A stretch of DNA of 64,000 bases, taken from Hexactinellida sp. DTS-2022 (Eukaryota; Porifera; Hexactinellida). The notes under the pieces are model-generated. The model was given only the letters and a program-made list of their open reading frames with translations, was not told the origin of the DNA and searched no databases. This document shows positions 10,321 through 21,142 of this stretch, piece by piece (the stretch's first letter is position 1; every line of letters begins with the position of its first letter). Position numbers and translations under genes: made by a program. Location: assembly GCA_028753945.1 (NCBI GenBank), contig JAPNXP010000011.1, positions 992,001 to 1,056,000 of the forward strand. Direction: 5' to 3'.

Positions 10321-11530
10321 TTTTACTGTGCCGACTATACTATAGTATAGTGGCCAGGGGCGGCGCCAGCACAGCTCCATTGGGGGCGAAAGGGGGGAGG
10401 ATCAATGCACTGGAGGGGCAAACCCAATAGTTGTAGACATTCCAAAATTCACATTCAAACCAAAATCGATATTTTTAATGACAAACTTAGTTAAATAATC
10501 TGTCCTATAATAGTATACGGTGGGGCATCTCAGCAAAACAGCTAATTATGGACTGCCTGTCCAGGCCGTATAGCATTTCCGCATTAACATTAAGTACTCC
10601 TATAACAGACAATCGAATTCCCGCCCCCCCACAGGGGGGGCGGATCAAAAGCGCGGGGGGGGCGGCCGCCCCTCTCACGCCCCCCTCTCGCGCCGCCACT
10701 GATAGTGGCCCAGTATTGGTCTTAGTGCTTTGGTTATTAGTCCGTATCCTCTACACAGGACAGAGTTTTATCAACTAAGAGACCAAATATTCAGGATATG
10801 TGTCTCATGGTTTACAGATGTGCACCTGGGGTCACGATTTTTGATTAAAATCTTTTGGACACATTTTTGCTCCTGTTTAATATTAAAACAGGAACAATAA
10901 ATTGTGCGAGAATATTCAATTTATATGCATTCGATTGAGAATTTAATTCTACACCTTTTCGCAGTGCACGAATTTTTAAATTGGGTTTCGTTAGTGCCAC
11001 AATGGAGTTGCAAGTTTCCTTTGTTTACTAACACTTCAGTTCAATTGAAAGTGTTTTAATCTAATTCTATTGTTTCAACTTGCGATAATTATATTGATTT
11101 AACTTATAAATTCCAGCTGGCTTCTATTTAATTGTATGTACTATTACTATACAATGGATAGAATAAAATATAATTATATAAGGAATTTTTACTTTACTCA
11201 ACTCACCGTGGATAACATTGCTAAAACAAATAACTAATAATATAATTTATCATCAATACATGATGAATGAATGGCATTAAACTCAAGGTGGTTTATGATA
11301 GAAACAAACTTCAAATTTATCTACCGTTCCTTGTGGCTCGGACCAATTAACAAATGGTTCTTGACTCCTTGAGGCGTTGATGACATGGCCGAAAAAAATC
11401 CAAAATTGCAGCCTGTGCCGACAGCATGTTCCTTTGGAGGCACCATCATTGTCTATCAATAAATAACCAACAAAATATAGTGCCGCCAAAGGAACATGCG
11501 TCGGCACAGGCTGCAATTTTGGATTAAAAA
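10321..11530. repeat. Repeat family R1 (ACTGTGCCGACTATA ... CGGCACAG)
   Basis: Begins TTTTACTGTGCCGACTATAC with a TATAGTATA palindrome. It runs through GTGCACCTGGGGTCACG and ends in a palindromic block (GTGCCGACAGCATGTTCCTT ... GGAACATGCGTCGGCACAGG). Related pieces occur at 36,990-38,300, 39,520-39,705, 57,780-58,250, 59,040-59,480 (inverse) and 60,428-60,490. No coding homology recognised. Superfamily unknown. Confidence 0.6.
10355..10701. mobile_element. Non-autonomous hAT element, CAGGGGCGG family
   Basis: Ends CAGGGGCGGCGCCAGC and ...CGCGCCGCCACTG, with G/C tracts inside both ends. Perfect 8-bp duplication ATAGTGGC (10,347-10,354, 10,702-10,709). Inserted in the R1 repeat. Confidence 0.85.
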
Positions 11531-11532
11531 AA

Positions 11533-11636
11533 TATAAATTCAACAGGCCTACATGGAACTTCAAATCCAGAGATTCTGTAAAACAATTATTTTATTTGAA
11601 GAAAATTCTGCCGCAAATGAGGGGTTGCGGAACACT
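11533..11636. repeat. Right-end fragment of the CAGTGTTCCGCAACC hAT family
   Basis: Matches the right end of the 40,810-41,435 element, including GGCCTACATGGAACTTC, GATTCTGTAAAACAATTATT and the terminal GGGGTTGCGGAACACT. It stops where the Helitron at 11,639 begins. Confidence 0.6.
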
Positions 11637-11644
11637 TATCTAAA

Positions 11645-12151
11645 CAGTAGAATCCCGCGTATCGGGGCATGCGCGTATCGGGGCAGTCGGTTGGGAATTT
11701 GTTTTTTGCCATTAAAAATAACCCCGCGTATCGGGGCGCCATTCACTTATCGGGGCACTCCACCGAAGATTATTTCTCTTGAGTAACATGCTTTTTACTT
11801 TTGAGCAGCTTAGTATTCTTTGCACTGGCCGCTAAGCGTCACCCACTCACGCTAGAGACTCGTGCTGAGGTAATCGGGGAGTTAAAAAAAAATTCCGTGA
11901 ATATCAAAGATTTGTGACTCCTAGTGTAGGTAAAGTATAATGTGAAATTGTAATGTGTAGTACTGCATATCAGCCTTAACTCTAGGTTTTGACTATATGT
12001 GTATGATTTGTTGTGTAGGTGCTACCTTAATTGTTTTAACCAAACATATTGGAGTTCTCTTAGAAACCCGCATTAGGCATATCGGGGCACTCCCTCGTAT
12101 CGGGGCGCTGAGCGCTTGGACGGAGGTGCCCCGATACGCGGGGTTCCACTG
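11645..12151. mobile_element. pogo-like MITE, GCGTATCGGGGC words
   Basis: Ends CAGTAGAATCCCGCGTATCG and the inverse of CAGTGGAACCCCGCGTATCG. The word CGTATCGGGGC recurs near both ends. TA follows the right end, and the left flank AA would be its mutated partner. It sits six bases inside the Helitron 5' end. Confidence 0.75.
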
Positions 12152-12911
12152 TACTATTAAAACACAAACCTCTATGTGTTTATAAATATATATACAGTAC
12201 CCGGAAAAAGTATTCGACCACCCAACATTTTCCCGTTGAAAATAGTACTATAGTAGGCCTAATAATATTGTTCAATGTATTAAAACTTTATGACATACAG
12301 TAGAACGTCAGTTATCCGAACTTCAGTTATCCGAACACGTCGGTTAACCGAACGCATATCTTACCTACCCACTTATATTTCATTCTTTTCTCAAACCCTT
12401 TTGATATAGTAGGGCAGATTAGCTAATGGATGTGGACATCCCGGACCAAAGCACCAAATTTTTCCACGTACAGACCATTGCTTGGGCACTCGATTTTGGT
12501 AGGAACCACTTCCGCCGGATACATTATGACCTCCATCATGCATTTTCAAAATGGTCACTTTAATATTATTCGGACAAAAGTCCGCATTCACGAACTCATG
12601 TTAAACGACTTCGTATAAGGTTATTTTATACATAGTCGTTATCAGAACAGTGTGCGCTGTCGAAAGTCGGGTCACTCGATAGGGTTGCTATCATTCTTGA
12701 GAATGGAATGTTCAACATTCCACCGTTGTCTGGGAAACTTTTTAAATCTAATATGGTCATGTGACCCCTCTAATTAACGGAAATTCCATGCTGATTAGTG
12801 ATTACGAATATCCTATTTCCTGATTGGATTAAGTATCACTTTAAAAGTTATATTTACATTTGGTGGTTCCCAGGAGCACCAAATAATCTGCTAGAGAAAA
12901 GAGTGGTAAAA

Positions 12912-13127
12912 CAAGGTTGTAACCGCTCGAACCGAATATCAGTATTCATGAATAGTTGCCCTACCGAATACGAATACTGATATTCGGTTGAGTAACCGAA
13001 TACGAATACTGATATCAGTTGAGTAAACGAATACGAATACTGATATCAGGTTGGCAACCAAATTTCAACTATTCGGCAAAAATTATTCGGTCAACCAAAT
13101 ATATATCAGTATTCGGTTTCAACCTTG
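12912..13127. mobile_element. Non-autonomous hAT-like element, GAATACTGATATCAG words
   Basis: Ends CAAGGTTGTAACCGCTCGAA and ...CGGTTTCAACCTTG. Repeats CGAATACTGATAT(CAG) and its inverse. Flanks TGGTAAAA and AGGTAAAG match at 6 of 8 bases. Nested in the foldback element. Confidence 0.65.
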
Positions 13128-13139
13128 AGGTAAAGGTAT

Positions 13140-14340
13140 TCGAAGAAAGGTTGCAAGTAAGAATAAGCTCCCAAGAAATTGGGCTGATTTCTTACGTGAT
13201 CCAACTAATAAACAAGAACTGTTTGCATTTCTTTCCAACAAGATTGCCAATGTGAATTGTCCCGGAGGCAAATAAATAATCATCACGACTGGCGCCACAG
13301 CTATTCTTCGAGGATTTGATCGTTCTATTGCACGATGTGATCATGGGGAAGATGACACCAAACTGCTGATCCATTTACAGAATGCCCTTCTCAATAGCAG
13401 TACTAATTACTAAGTGTCTAGTCCGCACAATTGACACGGATGTAGTATTGGTGATCCTTGTTGGAAAGTTACACCACTTGATTACCATAAGCAAAGATAT
13501 GAACATTTGGGTTAGCTTTGGTACAGGAAAAAACTTTTACATACTATAATATCAATGCAATCTACGAAGAACTAGGAAGGGAGAAATCTCTGGCCCTTCC
13601 TGTTTTCCATTGTTTCACGGGATGTGATACTACATCTGCATTCTTTGGGAGAGGCAAGAAGTCAGCATGGGATGCATGGAACTGTTATCATGATGTGACA
13701 GTTGCCTTTACCTACATGACACTCAACGCTTATACAAAAGTAGAATTCGATGTTCAGCATTTCCAGCTGGTGGAACGCTGCACTTTATTCTTTATGATAA
13801 AGCAAGTAATTTGCAGTATGTGGATGAAGCAAGAAAAGAAATGTTTTATCAGGAGAAAACAATGGAGAGAATACCGCTTACCCGGCCTGCACTACTACAA
13901 CAATCAAAACGAGTTGCATATCAGTCTGGAATATGGTGCACTAGTGAGCAAATTGAACAACTGGTACCTACTCCAGAAGCTTGGGGCTGGACCAGAGATG
14001 CAGCAGTCCGGAAATTTCATGGACCGGACCGGACAATCATGATTTTTTTCTGGACAGTCAGGACCGGTCCAGACCGTATGATCAAAATATTGGATTGGAA
14101 ATAGACCGGTCCAGACCGCACTTGAAAATAAGCGGACAAACCGACATGAGACCGGTCGGTCCGGTATTGATGATAAAACCCAATCATGGGTACATGTATG
14201 GAACAGTTTACCTGTGGCTTCAAAGGCATGCAGTGAATTAGTAAATGTAGCTTCAAGAGTAGAAGTGACTGTGGTGGTAGATGCGCGTGCAGAAAAAGCG
14301 CGTTGGAAATGCACATAATTTTGTAGTTGTAACTGTGAGA
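13140..14340 (+). pseudogene. Remnant of the invertebrate GCDTTSAFFG/CXC-tail protein family
   Basis: Fragments in shifting frames: FLRDPTNKQELFAFLSNKIA, then ITTGATAILRGFDRSIARCD with HGEDDTKLLIHLQNAL, then RTIDTDVVLVILVGKLHHL, then an open piece 13,518-13,900 with LPVFHCFTGCDTTSAFFGRG. It finishes with LPVASKACSELVN and a cysteine-rich tail (CGGRCACRKSALEMHIILCS). I recall this order from uncharacterised invertebrate proteins, some with a tesmin/CXC-like C-terminus. Conserved acidic residues (DDT, DTDVV, GCDTT) suggest a nuclease-like fold, but this is inference. It is interrupted by the word array at 14,010-14,175 and lies between the arms of a foldback element, which raises the question whether it is that element's own gene. 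Confidence 0.6.
14010..14175. repeat. GGACCGGACC word array
   Basis: Repeats GACCGGTCCAGACCG and GGACCGGACCGG, with inverted halves. The left edge is near CAGTCCGGAAATTTCATG and the right edge near CATGAGACCGGTCGGTCC. It splits the CXC-family relic. No clear target duplication, but the structure matches the other word-array elements. Confidence 0.6.
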
Positions 14341-15004
14341 AGCAATATTTTTAGTATCATGGTAGATGGTACGAACCATAATTTTAGCATACCATTACAG
14401 TCTTCACACAATTCTCACTTTATTACTTTTAGTAGCTAATTATTAACCACTAAATGTAATCTAACTTTTTTAAAGTGACGTTTAATCCATTCTAGAAATA
14501 GGATATTCGTATTCAGCATGGAATTTCCGTTAATTAGAGGGGTCACATGACCATATCAGATTAAAAAAGTTTCCTTGACAACGGTGGAATGTTGGACATT
14601 CCATTCTCAAAAATGATAGCAACCCTATCGAGTGACCCATCTTTCGACAGCGCACACTGTCCTGATAACGACTACGTATATAATAACCTTATACGAAGTC
14701 ATTTGACATGAGTTCGTGAATGCGGATTTTTATCCGAATAATATTAAGGTCTTAAGACCTTAAAGTATTAAAGTGACCATTTTGAAAATGCATGATGGAG
14801 GTCATAATGTATCCGGCGGAAGTGGATCCTACCAAAAATCGAGTGCCCAAGCAATGGTCTGTAAGTGGAAAAAATTTGGTGCTTTGGTCCGGGATGTCCA
14901 CATCCATCCAAATATGGGCTTAAGCTGCCCTACTAATACCAATATTTTAGGTTTACATTTTATTTATATTAGGTTAGTTTACAATTTATTAGTTTTACAA
15001 AGCA

Positions 15005-16640
15005 ATGGCTACTCCTGCTTCTAGTTCTGCTGCTGTTGGGAGGAAAAGAAAAAGAATTGTGATGACTATTTCTGACAAGCTCAAGATCTGTGCAGCTGTG
15101 AGATGGTGAGTAATTGAAGATCTTTGACGAGCGTTGCTAAAGAATTTGATACATCGAAATCTACAATTCATGCCATAGTGAATAACCAGGATAAGCTACA
15201 GACTTTTCTAACAAAAATTCAGGACGGCGGCTGTATTAATAATAGGCGAATAGTTAGAAGAGCAGATCTAGTGCCGCTAGATAAAGCAGTGTATATTTGG
15301 TTCGTTCAGCTTCGTTGCAAGGGAACTCCAATTAGTGGCCCACTGTTGATTTGATGGCTAAAGCCTTGCAACTTTATCCATTGATATGTCCTAATGACTC
15401 AGATCCTAGCTCATTCAAAGCAGGAACAGGATGCCTCAAGAGGTTTAGAAATAGGCATGGAATTAGAGCTTTGTCGGTTCAAGGAGAATCGAAGTCTGCA
15501 CCTTCAGAAAGTATCAATCCCTTCAAGGAACCTCTGCAAAAACTCATTGAGGAGAAGGGCTTATCTTTGAACCAGTTGAACAACTCCGATGAAACTGGTC
15601 TGTATTGGAAGTTGATGCCGAATAGAACACTTGTTTCATCCAAGGATAAAGAAGCTAAAGGTTTCAAGGTGCCGAAAGATCGCGTTACATCATGCCTTGC
15701 GCAAATGCCACTGGATCGATCAAATTCCCTCTTTTGTTCATTCACAAGTCACTCAATCCACGCTGCTTTAAAAATGTGGCCAAAAATGATCTTCCAGTCG
15801 ACTATTATGCACAAAAGAGCTCCTGGATGGATTCCTCCATTTTCACAAATTGGTTCCACGAAAAGTTTGTCCCGCGATGCCAAAAAGCTCTTGGAGAAAA
15901 AGGTCTTCCCAAACGAGCCATTCTCCTTCTGGACAATGCTCCCTCCCATCCTAATATAAAATCTTTATGCACAAGTGACGGAGAAATATCTTGCCTCTAC
16001 CTTCCTCCTAACACTACGTCTTTAATCCAACCAATGGATTAGGGGGTAATAGAAAACATGAAGCGTCGTTACAAGCGTGATTTGTTGATTCGCCTTCTAA
16101 ACAAGGAGAATGAATGATTGAACATAGCCGAGTTCACCAAAACCCTTACTATCTTAGATGCTGTTATGATGTCTGACAAATGTTGGAGAGAAATAGAGGA
16201 ATCAACAATAGCTAGAAGCTGGAGCAAGCTCTTGTCTTTGCCGGATGTCCCGGAATCCGAAGAAACCGATACCAGTAGTATAGAGATAGATGCAATAATG
16301 GATGAACTTCATGTTCCAACTGAAGAAAGATCGGATTGGCTCATGCTCGAGAATAGTGACAAAGGCTACCATGAATATACTGACGAGGAAATAGTGGCGA
16401 ATGTTACAAAAAGAATTGAAGAGATTGACGAAGAAGATGCGATGTAATTACCCAGAAAGTGACTCATGCACAAGCCTGCGAGGCATTGGAAACACTTCTT
16501 GCGTATCTGGAGCAGCAACCCGATGTGGGGTTTGGAACTAATGTGATAATCAATGCGCTACTTAATCAACTGCTATGAAAAGATTTAATACTCTAAAGCA
16601 GTCGAGAGTTAGCGACTATTTGAAAATGTATAGGATACTT
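15005..16640 (+). pseudogene. Tigger/pogo (CENP-B-like) transposase relic
   Basis: Opens MATPASSSAAVGRKRKRIVM then TISDKLKICAAV, the N-terminal CENP-B/psq helix-turn-helix, with TSVAKEFDTSKSTIHAIVNN as its second half. A CENP-B-type HTH follows (FKAGTGCLKRFRNRHGI). The DDE_1 catalytic core is recognisable: LNNSDETGLYWK (first Asp), RAILLLDNAPSHP (second Asp) and LPPNTTSLIQPMD (third Asp). Immediately after that Asp, the usual Gln of MDQGVIE is a TAG stop (16,040). Another stop lies near 15,105 and there are frameshifts near 15,355 and 15,690. The C-terminal tail VTHAQACEALETLLAYLEQQ and KRFNTLKQSRVSDYL is present. Inactive. Confidence 0.9.
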
Positions 16641-16943
16641 TTTTTTAACATTATTATACTACTAGTATTAATATGTTTTGTAATGATTCATTATAGCGGC
16701 AGTTATCCGAACAATTCACTTTTCCGAACACCCCTCGGTCCCATCATGTTCGGATAACTGACCTTCTACTATATTGCTATTTGGAATTCAGATTCGTATT
16801 CTACCCATTTGAAATACCTATTGTAGTTGCTTTCAAAATGATCACATATTAATTCGGTTGAAAATTATCATCAAATGGCAACAAGTGCAACCTATTCCCA
16901 TCTCTCCTATAGTGGCAATTTGGGAAAAGTGGTGCATAGTGGC

Positions 16944-17099
16944 CAGGGGCGGATACAGCGCTTCGACTCAGGGGGGCCCAAATTTGTAGGGATATGGAGC
17001 GAGTGAAACGAGCGACGGTAAGGGGGGTAATGGGGACCCATTGAGAAAAATCTCAGGGGGGGCCGGACCCCCTTGCCCCCCCCTCTAGATCCGCCCCTG
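16944..17099. mobile_element. Non-autonomous hAT element, CAGGGGCGGAT ends
   Basis: Ends CAGGGGCGGATACAGCGC and ...CTAGATCCGCCCCTG, with G/C tracts. Perfect duplication ATAGTGGC (16,936-16,943, 17,100-17,107), the same 8-mer used by the 10,355-10,701 element. Confidence 0.85.
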
Positions 17100-17742
17100 A
17101 TAGTGGCATAGGATGATAATTTTTAACCAAAACAGAAAGGGATTGAATTGAGAGCTTCTACAATTGTTAATTCGATCGAATGCGCAGAACACGAATTTGT
17201 AATCGAAATAGCAATATCTCATGTAATTTGAATACACTATCTTCCATTTGTTAAACCCCTATAATACTATTTTCAATGGTAAAATGTTGGATAGTCGAAT
17301 ACTTTTGTCCGGGTAGTGTATATTTGTTTGTATGTTCCGAGTTGATTGAAGAAACTGGACGGTATCCAAATGTGATTTTTGGCATATAGGGTAACTTTTG
17401 GCACCCGCCAACAAGTTGAGGTTTCCACAAATCTTTTTCGCACCTCGACAAGTTATGACGTCATTGTTACACTTCGAGAAGCGTGAAAATTCACTTAATC
17501 GGACATAATTCCTGACCTCTAAGAGATAAAAATCTGAAAATTTAATATAACATGGACATTAATGATGCGGACACGTCGGCACACCAGATTGCCAATATGC
17601 TTGCTCATTGTCGCACGATGACGTAATCACTAAATTTAACATTGTAATTTTTGACTATTTAGGCCTATTTAAGCTTTATAATCAATGCTAGAAGTGTATA
17701 AACCACACACCAACCGCGAAGCAACCTAGCGAAGCGCGCTAG

Positions 17743-17982
17743 TTACTTACTAATTAAATATTTCATACTTTAATTTATTTTCTTGATTTTAGCTTCTTAC
17801 TCATATTCTTTCTTGGATGCATAACTAGCCTTGTTCTGCTCCTAGTTACACTATTACAATGTTCATTGTGGTATTCCTGTATTTTACATTCCTTCAGGAC
17901 TGCAAGTCATAGTTAAGAAATGAAACGGTTTCTGCATAGAGATGGTAGTTATTTCAGTATATATTTGATGACCTCACTATTA
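17743..17982. other. Short intergenic gap
   Basis: AT-rich sequence between the Helitron and the hAT element. Nothing recognised. Confidence 0.5.
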
Positions 17983-18194
17983 AGGTTTCCAATCCCGGCA
18001 TTGGTTTGCTAAATCCCGGGAATCCCGAAATATATTCTGCACCTGTATTACTGTATACTGATAAAAAGATCACGATTCTTGACTAATGTTTACGAGTTAA
18101 CGTCTGATACACTTCGAACTTGAATGGTTCCTTTCTTAACTAATAAAAATTCTCAACCTTACGCTTACTCTATACACATTTCTAAATCTAAAGG

Positions 18195-20318
18195 TGGATA
18201 TTTCAGCCTGACTTTTGACGAATGGACTTCAGTGCAAAATAAACGATATCTTATTATAAACATCCACGGTAATGTTTTTTTTTTGGGATGCTTGGTTTAA
18301 TATGGATAAGGGGTAGATTTTCTTCTGAGGCATGTTTAAATGTTATCGTGCAAAAGCTGAATGAATTTTGGAGTTAATTTTGAAGAAGGATATTGTTGCC
18401 ATCACAACAGATGGCTGCGCGATGATGAAAAAGTTGGGGCGATCGATAGCAAGTCTTCACCAGTTGTGCTATGCTCATGGACTACAACTTGTGATACAGG
18501 ACATATTCTATCAGAAGCATAATGAGGATATTGCAATATTTAGTGATGGCAGTGGAACTGATGATGAAGATAATAGGACAACACTAGATCATGATTGTGA
18601 TGATGATTTTTCTAATGGGTTAGATATTTCAGGACCTGCAAACTCTGGAAATGCTCTAGCATTAAATTTAGATATTATTGAAACAGTGAACAAGGTACGA
18701 AGAGTTGTGAAAATATTTAAACGTTCGCCTCTTAAGCATGAAACTTTACAAAAGTATGTAAGAGAAAAAAATCCAAATGGACTCAATATGATATTGGATT
18801 GTAAGACTCGTTGGAGTTCACTCGTCAACATGCTTGAAAGAATAGTTCAGATTAAGGTGCCCACACAAAAAGGATTGTTAGGTCTTAATCAAGGGATATA
18901 TTTATTGATGAGGAATTTGCGCTGATATCTTCTATAGTAGACGAATTGAACCCTATTAAGATGGCTTTAGAAGCTCTATGTAGTGGTGCAAAAATTAAGA
19001 TTCCGTGACCAACCTCTGGCTAGTTAAGTTTTATGCCTGATTCTGATACTTTAGGGTATATCTCGCGATTTAAGCTCCCATGCCGCTCTGGAAAGTTTGG
19101 GCAAACTTTTTTATAGCGACAAATTCGAAGGGCCTCCGGCAATCATTTTGAAAAATTAAGGTTATTATCTGAACATTTCAGAAATTGAGATTAGAGTGTT
19201 TTTAAACAGTATGCAATAAGTAGTAGCTGCACTTAAAATTTCAACTTAATCGGGACTATACTTTTAATGTAATAACCTTTTGAAGATTCTCACGTCATTT
19301 GTCACCATGGGAGGTTCATTCTTAAAAAGTTTTTTTAAGGGATTTGAAGCATATCTTTTCCTACATACATGCAATAACCTTTTAACTCGCTATGTAGTAT
19401 GTCTCCATGTAAATCTCGGTAATAGACCTAAATTTAGCACTGACTATATAAAAATTAAAAATCCAGTCAATTGACGTCAAAATTGTGATAATTATATATA
19501 TAATAAAGTGGGCGAATAAAACGATTATGGGTCAATTTTCTTTGCTTCGTCACCCCCATGTGAGATCCCCAGAAGAGTCAAAGTGCTAAAACTTAAATCG
19601 CGAGATAAACTCTAAAGTATCAGAATCAGGCATAAAACTTAACTAGCCAGAGGTTGGTCACGGAATCTTAATTTTTGAGCCCACTATATGCCGGCGTGAT
19701 ACAAATTTTATTACAGCTGAAGCAACAATATAATTTCTACTTGACGATATTCACAAATCGCATTATCATAAAAAAATACTGGAATCTATTAACCAACGAA
19801 TTGTTCAAGAGCGTTACACTGATGCTTCAGTTATACTTCAATATCTCCACAACCCATCTGCAAAACTCGAAAAGAAGTCAAATGTAAGAATATTTTGTGC
19901 AAATCTACTATCCAGAATACGGCGAGAAGATGAGGAATTCCCAATTAGTGAAGATGGTATAACAGAATCACAATTATCAGAAGTTACTTTGAATCCAGAT
20001 CCAGAAGATATTCCTCTCGCAAAGAAATTGCAACAAACAATAGACGCATCGATGCAAATTCCTCAAAATTATATTTCACTTGATAATACAAGTTTACCAA
20101 CTATCTTAAAATATGAAATTACTGTTGCTGAGCAACAGGAAAAATAGGGTACTACTTAGACAAGGTGTATCAGATGATGCTGACAATACCTGCAACTTCT
20201 GTTGAATCAGAACGTACGTTTTCATCATGTACATATCTCTGCAATAAATTACGAAGTATACTTAATGATGACACGCTGGATGTTCTCTGTTTCATAAGGA
20301 ACAATTTGAAAAAATAAA
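18195..20318 (+). pseudogene. hAT transposase relic (hAT-1)
   Basis: Fragments in order: GGYFSLTFDEWTSVQNKRYL, KKDIVAITTDGCAMMKKLG (catalytic Asp region), CYAHGLQLVIQDIFYQ, an acidic linker, LQKYVREKNPNGLNMILDCK with TRWSSLVNMLERI, then after the MITE ALCRRDTNFITAEATI. The C-terminal hAT dimerisation region is IPATSVESERTFSSCTYLCN with KLRSILNDDTLDVLCFIRN. Frameshifts and stops are scattered throughout. It is a close relative of the minus-strand relic at 27,728-29,585. No BED domain is recognisable upstream. Joining the frame across the MITE restores the shared EALCRRD phrase. Confidence 0.85.
18983..19684. mobile_element. MITE with TAGTGGG...CCCACTA ends
   Basis: The left end (TAGTGGTGC region from 18,981) continues as AAAAATTAAGATTCCGTGAC and CAACCTCTGGCTAGTTAAG, and the right end is its inverse. 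Flanks read TATG on both sides, and the hAT relic's coding phase is restored if one TATG is removed, implying a 4-bp duplication. A related, strongly palindromic copy lies at 33,551-35,204. Superfamily not assigned. Confidence 0.75.
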
Positions 20319-20498
20319 AAAATATTAATAATTCATTTCGTTATGAATTTTCTTTTTGTTTTCTTTAGTAATAATAGATCAGCATATTATAATAAACATC
20401 GTTAAAATATATTCATTACAAATGTGTTATAATAATAAGCCCCGAGAATCCCGGGATGCAGGATTTTTTAATCCCGAAATCCCGGGATTGGAAACCCT

Positions 20499-20890
20499 AA
20501 TGTTGACCCTTTCCTCGGTTGCCAGGGATATGTAAATTTCCTAAAATGAACCATAACTCAAAGACTATCAATTTTATGTAAACTGGGCTAGTGATGATCT
20601 ATCCGGAATAGGTAACTTCCTATTCATTGATAATACATAATTTATGCTTAACTACATTAACTTTTGAGATAATGAGTTAATTAGCTTAGAAATATTATTT
20701 GCTAATTATCTCATTTTCCCAAAAATTAATGAAGTTAAGCATAAATGAAGTATCATCAATTAATAGAAAGTTACCTATTCCGAATAGATCAGAACTAGCC
20801 CAGTTTACACAAAATTGATAGTCTTTGAGTTATGGATCATTTTAGGGAATATACATATCCCTGGCAACTGAGGAATGTGTCAACATTCCA
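20499..20890. repeat. Foldback MITE, AATGTTGACNC...CCTCGGTTGCCAGGG arms
   Basis: Arms of about 170 bp (TTGCCAGGGATATGTA, CCATAACTCAAAGACTATCA, ACTGGGCTAGT) are repeated in inverse order on the right. The centre is AT-rich. A related end (GGAATGTTACCACATTCCTC) lies within the 47,205-47,952 foldback. Confidence 0.7.
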
Positions 20891-21142
20891 TTTAAAATTC
20901 AATATATTTCTTTTAACAAGTCCTGGGCATCATCATGTTCCAATCTTGAACATTTATAATGCGTTTAACTATGGTAAAAGCAGGTTATTACAACACAATA
21001 TTTCGCACCCAAATAGCGATTACGTAATCATATGGTGAAATAGCACAATTCTGAAGGATATATAACGTAGGTCACGAGTCCCTATATTTAAAGAAGTCCC
21101 TGTCCATGGTATACTCAGTGGTATGGCCTTATATATCGAAGG

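Larger units (their letters stand above)
12407..14935. mobile_element. 2.5-kb foldback element with ~430-bp inverted repeats
   Basis: 12,407-12,830 and 14,490-14,935 are reverse complements over most of their length. Examples are GGATGTGGACATCCCGGACC versus GGTCCGGGATGTCCACATCC, and the shared AATGGAATGTTCAACATTCC-type palindrome. Both termini read TAGTAGGGCAG. The region between the arms carries a decayed gene of the GCDTTSAFFG/CXC family, plus two word-array insertions. Target duplication unclear. Confidence 0.75.
12298..16771 (+). mobile_element. Tigger/pogo element
   Basis: The left end CAGTAGAACGTCAGTTATCC repeats the word CAGTTATCCGAAC. The right end carries the inverse, GTTCGGATAACTGACCTTCT. 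TA lies on both sides. It encloses a Tigger transposase relic in plus orientation and a foldback element inserted about 100 bp from its left end. Confidence 0.8.
12195..17318. mobile_element. Tc1/mariner-like element, CAGTACCCGGA ends
   Basis: Ends CAGTACCCGGAAAAAGTATT and the inverse of CACTACCCGGACAAAAGTAT, then continuing alike through CCAACATTTT and GAAAATAGTA. TA flanks both sides (12,193-12,194, 17,319-17,320). Its own coding region is not recognisable; the interior is filled by a Tigger element and a hAT. Inserted into the Helitron. Confidence 0.75.
11639..17742 (+). mobile_element. Helitron, interrupted by nested elements
   Basis: The 5' TCTA start (11,639) is separated by a pogo MITE from its continuation TACTATTAAAACACAAACC (12,152). 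The other copy reads the whole start contiguously (26,392). The 3' end has the CCACACACCAACCGCG region and finishes GCGCGCTAG at 17,742. The flanks are A (11,638) and T (17,743), the AT target expected of Helitrons. The interior near the 3' end shares about 400 bp with the copy at 27,190-27,618. No Rep/helicase coding region was seen, so it is non-autonomous. Most of its length consists of later insertions. Confidence 0.7.
17983..20498 (+). mobile_element. Degraded hAT element with AATCCCGGGATT word ends (hAT-1)
   Basis: The left end AGGTTTCCAATCCCGGCATT is followed by AAATCCCGGGAATCCCGAA. The right end is the inverse (AATCCCGAAATCCCGGGATT then GGAAACCCT). Each end thus carries two or three CCCGGGAT words. 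The body holds a hAT transposase relic, itself interrupted by the TAGTGGG MITE. No clear 8-bp duplication survives. Confidence 0.75.
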
